Source of the DNA: Photobacterium atrarenae
GTDB taxonomy: Bacteria; Pseudomonadota; Gammaproteobacteria; Enterobacterales; Vibrionaceae
Direction of reading: 5' to 3'
Assembly (NCBI RefSeq): GCF_024380015.1
Contig: NZ_CP101508.1
Coordinates: 2,666,902-2,730,901 of the forward strand
DNA: 64,000 nucleotides
Shown here: one piece after another, positions 58,300 through 64,000 of the stretch
Numbering within the stretch: the stretch's first letter is position 1
How the letters are laid out: each line of letters starts with the position of its first letter
Program-made: the position numbers and the translations under genes
Notes under the pieces: generated by a model
What the model saw: only the letters and a program-made list of their open reading frames with translations
Told to the model about the DNA's origin: nothing
Database searches by the model: none

Positions 58300-59602
58300 G
58301 CCAGCTTCCTCTCATCACCACTGGATCACCACCAAATGGAGATTCCGAGTAATCCACTTTACCTTTAGAATAACCCGGCTGGAAAGAGCCAAATACATGC
58401 GACACTCGGTTTGGAGAATCTAGATTAAATGCCCCACGGGTAATAAAACTCCCGCGGAAGTAAAACGGAATATTGCTAAAGTCCTCATTAGGCAGAAACT
58501 GCTTCAAGCCAGAATCACTCCAAGCAGCCAACAACTGTTCGTCAGTCATGGAATGATCAAACAAATAGAGATTCCCATGAAAATAAACATTATCCGATGA
58601 ATATAGAACACCATCTTTCACTACAATAGTCACCGCATTATCGGCAGATTCCTCTTGAATGTACCCAATACCAGCTAAATCGCATGTTCCTTCAAGCCAG
58701 AGATAACGTTGTTTTTTATTTGGGTCATCAATTCTTCTATTTCCATCAATGATTTGTTTTAACTTTTCACCGCAATTTTTGACCTTTTTAAACTCCACAG
58801 TTTTAGTGAGCCCTCCAATGGTTACTTCTTGAGTTAGTGTATCTCCTATAACCCTCACATCAAACTTATCAACAACCTCTGCCCACCTTTCCCTTGGCAC
58901 ACCAAAGTTTTCAGAGAATAAATCAATATTCTTAACTTCCTCTTGTATATCACTTTTATATTCATCGCGACTTTTAGGTGATACAGTTTTATGAGAAGGA
59001 TTACAGCTTATTATTTTTCCATTAATTTTCTTTTGTTGGCCACTTTGATTATGAGGATCCCTAACGATTAAATCAGTTCCATTAGGCAGCTGAAGCTGAC
59101 CTCCCGTTCGAATAGAGATACAATCATAACCGGTTCCATTTTTAGAGCCTTCATACGGATCAATTGTTTGAGATACGTTAAAAACAATACTCCCGGTAGA
59201 AGCAAAAGCCGCCGTCGGTCCACTCGAAGCAGATGCCATAATATAAACGGATGTCACTGCTTCACCATTTGAGCTACCATCTCTTGATAATGACGTCAAT
59301 TTATATTTTTTTGATGTACCTATTTGAGTAAAATTGATCGCTGCATCATTACAATTTGAAAAGTCATGAGCAGCACCGACATCTTTTGATGTTACGATAA
59401 CTTCAGTCGCACATTGCAGGGCAGTGTTTGCTTTTGCTTTTAGCTCTTTTGCCACAATCACATTTTGTGCTTTCTTCAAGTTAAACACCTGAACCGAAAG
59501 TACACTCAGGGCGTACAATGACATTAAAACCGCTATGACCACCGTAATAATGAGAGTAGAGAAGCCATATTCTCCGGCAGAAGACATTCTCATGGGCGAC
59601 AC
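58289..59602 (-). CDS. PilX-like minor pilin with large globular domain
   Basis: A 437-residue protein with a prepilin-like N-terminus, GFSTLIITVVIAVLMSLYAL near residues 13-32, lacking the usual Glu at position 5. The C-terminal region (about 50-437) is a large, unrecognised domain with several cysteines (such as C64, C83, C161, C199, C275). The position after pilW suggests the PilX/GspK-type tip subunit, which characteristically lacks Glu5. Much longer than usual PilX (about 150-200). Function inferred from context. Confidence 0.68.
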   Translation of the reverse strand: MSPMRMSSAGEYGFSTLIITVVIAVLMSLYALSVLSVQVFNLKKAQNVIVAKELKAKANTALQCATEVIVTSKDVGAAHDFSNCNDAAINFTQIGTSKKYKLTSLSRDGSSNGEAVTSVYIMASASSGPTAAFASTGSIVFNVSQTIDPYEGSKNGTGYDCISIRTGGQLQLPNGTDLIVRDPHNQSGQQKKINGKIISCNPSHKTVSPKSRDEYKSDIQEEVKNIDLFSENFGVPRERWAEVVDKFDVRVIGDTLTQEVTIGGLTKTVEFKKVKNCGEKLKQIIDGNRRIDDPNKKQRYLWLEGTCDLAGIGYIQEESADNAVTIVVKDGVLYSSDNVYFHGNLYLFDHSMTDEQLLAAWSDSGLKQFLPNEDFSNIPFYFRGSFITRGAFNLDSPNRVSHVFGSFQPGYSKGKVDYSESPFGGDPVVMRGSWHDF

Positions 59603-59605
59603 TTC

Positions 59606-60259
59606 CTATAGTGCAATGTTGGGCATGGAGACTGTTGTACTTCTCTGCGCACCGTAAGCCCCCAACGTCCCGTGTATTGTTATTGTCAGGTTTTCCATCC
59701 TTGCAGTAGATCCCGGCTTAGAAGAAATAGATTGCTGACGGGTGAACTCCAGCAGGGTCACCGTGACCATGGGATTGTTCATATCCTGCCAATGGTTGCC
59801 TAAACAGCTCCAGTTCGCCAATCCACTGTAATTTTTATAAATTTCAAACTCAGGTATACCATCCTGGTCACTGTCAAACAAACGAAACCCTCGCGCATCA
59901 TCATTCCTTACGTTTATCACCCCAGTTGCGGAATCTTCGTTATATGCAAAGACCACGCAACTTCCCGATAGTTTTGTAGCTGAACCGTCAATTAAAACGT
60001 TTGACTTCACACTGGATAAATCTGTCAGAATAAATGGATTTGAGGAAGTACAATCACCACAATATCCGGCACGCTTTACATCATTTGCAATCATAAACAA
60101 AATCGAGTCCAATTCTGACTTCAATGAAAGCTGTTTGAGTTGATTATTGCTAATTGAAATTCCGAATGTATAGGAGGAAATAATTGTCGCCAGCACCAAC
60201 AAACTAATGAATGTCGATATTAATAGCTCAATAAGGGAGAACCCTTTATTTATACGCAT
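59606..60259 (-). CDS. PilW-like type IV minor pilin
   Basis: A 217-residue prepilin; leader MRINKG followed by FSLIELLISTFISLLVLATI, with E5 and a typical hydrophobic helix. Residues about 66-71 hold two cysteines (YCGDCTSS). It begins 10 bases before the end of the upstream fimT-like gene and precedes the PilX-like gene by three bases, so the four are translationally coupled. Confidence 0.83.
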   Translation of the reverse strand: MRINKGFSLIELLISTFISLLVLATIISSYTFGISISNNQLKQLSLKSELDSILFMIANDVKRAGYCGDCTSSNPFILTDLSSVKSNVLIDGSATKLSGSCVVFAYNEDSATGVINVRNDDARGFRLFDSDQDGIPEFEIYKNYSGLANWSCLGNHWQDMNNPMVTVTLLEFTRQQSISSKPGSTARMENLTITIHGTLGAYGAQRSTTVSMPNIAL

Positions 60260-60807
60260 TGCGACTTCCCGCCATTTTGAGTGCTAGAGCAAGGATAGGT
60301 AAACCCTATATCTGTAACCCTGACACCCGATACAAAATTATTATCTATTTTACTTTCTAATAATATCCGCTTGCTATTAGAAGATTTACCAGTTATCGGA
60401 TCAAATGAGAAAAGATTTCCTTCCTGCAATTTTATAATATTATTTTTCCCACTCACTGTTTTCATTGAATAATGATGACTACTATTTATCACAAACCGAG
60501 GGAAGCTGGTAGAAGCAAGTTCACAGGTATCATTATCGCCAAGTTTTCGCATACCAAGACAGTGGTTATTATTGCTATCTATCTCATAAAAAACCTCAAT
60601 GCGTGTGTTTCTTTTAACTGCCTCTAATTTTGCCAACCTTACGAACTCAAAAATCTGTTCAGACTGGTAATTAATCTCCCCATGATTAATTATGGTTTTA
60701 AAACTTGGAACTGCAAATGTTGAAATGACACTCATCACACTAATACTAATAATAAGTTCTATTAGGGTAATACCTTGAGTCATCTTCCAACAATGCATAG
60801 TAATCAC
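60250..60807 (-). CDS. FimT/FimU-like type IV minor pilin (GspH family)
   Basis: A 185-residue prepilin with leader MITMHCWKMTQG and mature ITLIELIISISVMSVIS, E5 present, then a GspH-like C-terminal domain with cysteines near 97-185. First gene of the minor-pilin operon. In Vibrio, FimT-like pilins adjacent to dnaJ are part of the DNA-uptake pilus; I apply this from memory. Confidence 0.83.
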   Translation of the reverse strand: MITMHCWKMTQGITLIELIISISVMSVISTFAVPSFKTIINHGEINYQSEQIFEFVRLAKLEAVKRNTRIEVFYEIDSNNNHCLGMRKLGDNDTCELASTSFPRFVINSSHHYSMKTVSGKNNIIKLQEGNLFSFDPITGKSSNSKRILLESKIDNNFVSGVRVTDIGFTYPCSSTQNGGKSQCV

Positions 60808-60896
60808 TTAAAGTCTGGTCATTCACTTGAAAGTAATCTATCACATGGTTTAGTTTAAGTAGGCCAATAGAGTATGTTTTCGTCTCGGTTAAAAGA

Positions 60897-61343
60897 ATGA
60901 ATACAATGAAATATAGCTATTTTCAAAAAGGCTTGACGCTGATCGAGTTATTGGTTGTTGTTGCCATCATTAGTATCATAAGCGCAATTTCGATCCCAGC
61001 ATATACCAGTCACATAGAATCCACCCGCAGGATAGAAGCACAAGCTGGAGTCATGGAACTCCAGCTTTGGGCTGAACAATACTTCACCCAACATAGAAGT
61101 TACCCGAGTTCTAGCAACCTCAGTACAGGATCACCGTCTTGTTCTGCCTGTACTTTATCTAAACACTATACATTTTCGATAGCTAACTCAGGCACAGGTC
61201 AAGACAGGTTTGTCATTGCAGCAACAGTAAAACCATCCGGCGCACAAAAAAATGACAGCTGTCAAAAGCTAACTATCAATGCTGCCGGTGTTAAGAAAGG
61301 CTATGGGACAGGAGACTCAGTCAACTTAGACTGCTGGCCTTGA
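60897..61343 (+). CDS. pilE: PilE-like type IV pilin
   Basis: A 148-residue prepilin; leader ends QKG^LTLIELLVVVAIISIISAISIPAY, with E5. The C-terminal half has four cysteines (near 83, 86, 127 and 146) consistent with a disulfide-bonded D-region. Divergent from the fimT operon, unlike the usual single-direction minor-pilin cluster. It has 39 bases to the predicted 3' end of the group II intron. Confidence 0.85.
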   Translation: MNTMKYSYFQKGLTLIELLVVVAIISIISAISIPAYTSHIESTRRIEAQAGVMELQLWAEQYFTQHRSYPSSSNLSTGSPSCSACTLSKHYTFSIANSGTGQDRFVIAATVKPSGAQKNDSCQKLTINAAGVKKGYGTGDSVNLDCWP

Positions 61344-61382
61344 TCAAATTAAAGGAAATTGATTGTTGTTAACAAATACCCA

Positions 61383-63272
61383 ATCGAGTAGGAGGAGGCC
61401 TCACGACCTCCGTCCTCTCACACCACCGTACAAGCGTGGGTCGCATACGGCGGTTCCGAATATATTTTCAGTGACTCGTACCCATCTCGCAACGAGTACA
61501 GACCCATCTCCTTGAACCATTTCATTGGCATGGCCTGATTGAGCTGGGGCGATAAAGCCAAGTGCCACCACCCTTTATCTGACATCGCCAGCTTCCACGC
61601 ATTGCGTTCGCTTACACCCTCTTGGCGTAACCATGTCGCTATACTGTATCTGCGCTTGCGCTGCTTGAGGCGATAGCACCGTAAGCGCCGCCTTATCCAT
61701 TCATCCAAGCGCTGCATCGCGCTTTTCCGTATGGCAAGCTTGAAATAGTGTTGCCAACCTCTTAGGTATTGAGTGAGTTCGACTAGGACTGTCTTCAACT
61801 CTCGCCCTCGATTCCGCTTCGTTATTTGACGCACTCGATTCTTCATCTGAGTTTGTGCTGTCTTCGAGATATGGATGCTTCCATCTCGTTGAAAGCGATG
61901 GCCTAGGTAAGTCCGCTCTGTCACTCTCGTTGCCGCACTTTTCTCACGGTTAACCCTGAGTTTCAGTTTCTGCTCCAAGAACTCCGTGATTGAGGCTTTT
62001 ACTCGATTGGCGGCTTCCTCACTGTGCACGTAGATTTGGCAGTCGTCTGCATATCGGCAGAACTTATGCCCTCTTCGCTCAAGCTCTTTATCCAACTCAT
62101 CTAATACGATATTTGATAGCAGCGGAGATAATGGTCCACCCTGTGGCGTCCCTCGTTGCCTCTGCTCAACTAACCCGTTTCGCATTATGCCTGCCTGTAG
62201 GTATGACCTGACCAGCTTCAGGACCCGTTTATCTGTGATGTCCTCCGATAGCCTGTGCATCAGTCTATCGTGGTTCACAGTATCGAAGTATTTCGCCAGG
62301 TCTATGTCGACTACATAACCCCGCCCCTCCCTGATGTAGTGGCTTGCTGCCACCAATGCATGGTGGGCACTGCGGTTAGGCCTGAACCCATAACTGTTGC
62401 TTGAAAACTGAGGTTCGTAGATATCTGTCAGTACTGAGGTAATGGCCTGTTGGACTACCCTATCAAGTACAGTTGGGATACCTAGCTGCCTCACTCCCCC
62501 GCTAGGTTTGGGAATTTCTACACCCAGAACGGGTTGCGGTTGGTAGCTCCCGTCCAGAAGGCTCTGGCGGAGCGCTTGCCCATTAGAAGACTGCCGAAGC
62601 ATCGAGATAGTCGCTGTTATGTCGAGTTTATCAACCCCAGCACATCCCTTGTTCTTCTTCACTCTTCTCAGGGCTTGGTTCAGATTTGTTGAGGAGCAGA
62701 TCCGCTCCATCAACTGAGTTGAGGTCACCAAGACTCGTCCTCCTGTCTACGCCGATCATGCTTGTCATTCTTCGTGGCCATGAGCGTCACTTGCGGTGTT
62801 GCCCAGTAGTACGTAGAGATGTTGTTCATCTTGCTATGACCCCACATGATTGAGTGTCTAGTGACTGCTTCTTGATATATTCAGTTCCGGCCTTCCCTTG
62901 GGTTGTACTTCCCCAAGGTACTATGCCTTCTGCTGACTTCTTATTACCCGTCACACAACATCACTGTTGTATTAGTCTCATCCGAGACAGGTCGTAAGAT
63001 CTCCCGAGGTAAGACGTTGTTCTTTCCCTTGGCTGTGCCTGATTTACCCGTACACACTTCCCGTCGAGGCATTGGGCTGTTCTATATATTGCTAGGTTAC
63101 CCAAGTTGTATTGGCCTACTATCAGGTTTCTGTTCGTCACACCCAAGTTTTGCCGTTTGCTTCCTTCAGATCCCACCTCACGGTGGGCACCCTTGCATAG
63201 GCTAACGGTTCTCGCTCGACTGAGCCCGTAGAGGACTTTCACCTCCTAGAACAACGCCATGCTCGGCGCACA
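61383..63272 (-). mobile_element. Group II intron, class C type, downstream of dnaJ terminator
   Basis: A retroelement of about 1,890 bases read on the minus strand. The 5' end starts GTGCGCC immediately after the T-tail of the dnaJ terminator, the preferred site of bacterial class C introns. Near the 3' end, domain V is visible at 61422-61454 (ACCGCCGTA pairs with TACGGTGGT), followed by a domain VI-like GGAGG/CCTCC hairpin and the 3' end CTACTCGAT. The maturase ORF lies in domain IV. Ends are predicted from consensus, not mapped. Confidence 0.78.
61418..62731 (-). CDS. ltrA: Group II intron reverse transcriptase / maturase
   Basis: A 437-residue intron-encoded protein. RT motifs: EIPKPSGGVRQLGIPTVLDR (near 72-91), GTPQGGPLSPLLSNI (194-208) and the catalytic YADD (227-230). 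A maturase domain X follows near 300-370 (RGWQHYFKLA near 320). No HNH endonuclease domain is present, as in class C proteins. The coding region runs through the intron's domain V before its stop. It supports splicing and retro-mobility. Confidence 0.93.
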   Translation of the reverse strand: MVTSTQLMERICSSTNLNQALRRVKKNKGCAGVDKLDITATISMLRQSSNGQALRQSLLDGSYQPQPVLGVEIPKPSGGVRQLGIPTVLDRVVQQAITSVLTDIYEPQFSSNSYGFRPNRSAHHALVAASHYIREGRGYVVDIDLAKYFDTVNHDRLMHRLSEDITDKRVLKLVRSYLQAGIMRNGLVEQRQRGTPQGGPLSPLLSNIVLDELDKELERRGHKFCRYADDCQIYVHSEEAANRVKASITEFLEQKLKLRVNREKSAATRVTERTYLGHRFQRDGSIHISKTAQTQMKNRVRQITKRNRGRELKTVLVELTQYLRGWQHYFKLAIRKSAMQRLDEWIRRRLRCYRLKQRKRRYSIATWLRQEGVSERNAWKLAMSDKGWWHLALSPQLNQAMPMKWFKEMGLYSLRDGYESLKIYSEPPYATHACTVV

Positions 63273-63276
63273 AACA

Positions 63277-63302
63277 AAAAAGCCAGCAAATGCTGGCTTT
63301 TT
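63277..63302 (-). terminator. Intrinsic terminator of dnaJ
   Basis: AAAAGCCAGCA and TGCTGGCTTTT pair around AA, and on the minus strand the stem is followed by six T residues. The group II intron lies four bases beyond the T-run. Confidence 0.9.
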
Positions 63303-63330
63303 CAAGCGATCTTGTCCGGGCAAACAGGGT

Positions 63331-64000
63331 TTAGCCGGTCAAATCATCGAAGAATTTCTTCACACCATCGAAGAAACCTTCTGATTTCGGCTTATGCTTT
63401 TTCGCAGCTGAGCCCCCCAGCGTCTCTTCCAACTCCTGCAGCAGCTCTTTCTGGCGAGAACTCAGGTTGACCGGGGTTTCCACCACCAGCTTACAGATCA
63501 AATCACCCACGGAACCACCGCGGACCGATTTCACCCCTTTGCCGCGCATACGGAACATGCGGCCGGTCTGGGTTTCCGACGGCACTTTCAGGCTCACACG
63601 GCCATCCAGGGTCGGCACTTCCACTTCACCGCCGAGGGCTGCCATAGTGAAGCTGACCGGGACTTCGCAGTACAGGTTATTACCGTCTCGCTCAAAAATA
63701 TGGTGCTGAGCCACATGAACCTGAACATACAGATCGCCGGCCGGTGCACCGAATTCTCCGGCTTCGCCTTCACCTGACAGACGGATCCGATCACCGGTAT
63801 CCACGCCCGCAGGGATTTTGACCGACAGCGTCTTGGTCTCTTCTTTGCGACCCTGGCCATGACAAGTGCCACAAGGCTCTTTGATGATCTTCCCGCGACC
63901 ATGGCAGTGCGGACAGGTCTGCTGAACCGCGAAGAAACCCTGACGCATTTGAACTTGGCCGGCACCGTGACAGGTACCACACGTCGTTGCCGATGTGCCT
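63331..64000 (-). CDS. dnaJ: DnaJ, Hsp40 co-chaperone, C-terminal part (cut by window edge)
   Basis: The 3' portion of DnaJ: two remaining zinc-finger repeats (CPHCHGRG and CGTCHGQG, with an additional CGTCHGAG at the window edge), then C-terminal client-binding domains with [22 protein letters not shown] and the terminal dimerisation tail. The J domain lies outside the window. DnaJ delivers clients to DnaK and stimulates its ATPase. In Vibrio cholerae as I remember it, dnaJ also neighbours the pilE-fimT cluster. Confidence 0.96.
   Translation of the reverse strand, partial: GTSATTCGTCHGAGQVQMRQGFFAVQQTCPHCHGRGKIIKEPCGTCHGQGRKEETKTLSVKIPAGVDTGDRIRLSGEGEAGEFGAPAGDLYVQVHVAQHHIFERDGNNLYCEVPVSFTMAALGGEVEVPTLDGRVSLKVPSETQTGRMFRMRGKGVKSVRGGSVGDLICKLVVETPVNLSSRQKELLQELEETLGGSAAKKHKPKSEGFFDGVKKFFDDLTG

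Noticed and set aside
62961..63242. Short frames in the 5' part of the group II intron
   Set aside because: This segment is the ribozyme's structured domain I region, not coding.

Overview
The window is a stretch of gammaproteobacterial chromosome, most likely from a marine Vibrionaceae member, with Photobacterium or a close relative favoured. The reasons are the gene order (iscRSUA-hscBA-fdx-iscX-pepB; queA-tgt-yajC-secDF; phoB-phoR-pstS facing ppx-ppk-gcvR and pstCAB-phoU; oxyR beside a 2-Cys peroxiredoxin; dnaJ beside minor pilins), the enlarged PstC and PstA proteins, a GlyGly-CTERM trypsin-like protease and the types of interspersed repeat. The genus is inference; no rRNA gene is present. 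Almost all of the window is core genome. The accessory parts are the protease gene, the interspersed repeats, the iron-responsive trio near 55-57.7 kb and the group II intron at the right end.

Left part (1-10 kb): a partial ndk, two tandem diverged pepB aminopeptidase genes, the complete ISC iron-sulfur operon with two adjacent IscR sites upstream of iscR, and trmJ. At 10-22 kb: suhB, a large MscS-family channel, then secF, secD (frame broken near its 5' end), yajC, tgt and queA on the minus strand. A secreted serine protease, a CBS-domain protein and acpH follow.

Middle (22-45 kb): the glyoxylate shunt operon aceBA, oxyR divergent from a peroxiredoxin, cutC, a lipoprotein hydrolase, and then a large phosphate and polyphosphate block. 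That block holds ppk2, phoU-pstB-pstA-pstC (minus), gcvR-ppk-ppx (plus) and pstS-phoR-phoB (minus). Clear Pho boxes lie upstream of pstC and of phoB, so phosphate sensing, uptake and polyphosphate synthesis, use and degradation sit together.

Right part (44-64 kb): sbcDC, rdgC, the tRNA hydroxylation gene trhP with the ferredoxin gene yfhL, mepA and a SorC-family regulator. Next come three genes with Fur-box-like sites (a siderophore-interacting reductase, an MFS transporter and a 4'-phosphopantetheinyl transferase). Last is an AT-rich minor-pilin operon with a divergent pilE, a group II intron (about 1.9 kb) inserted just after the dnaJ terminator, and the 3' part of dnaJ.

I did not find a clearly new multi-gene system. 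The most useful leads are the Fur site embedded in the last codons of the phosphopantetheinyl transferase gene beside a promoter for the MFS transporter, the pepB duplication, the secD frameshift, the intron placement and the long palindromic repeat family. No tRNA, rRNA or CRISPR array was recognised.
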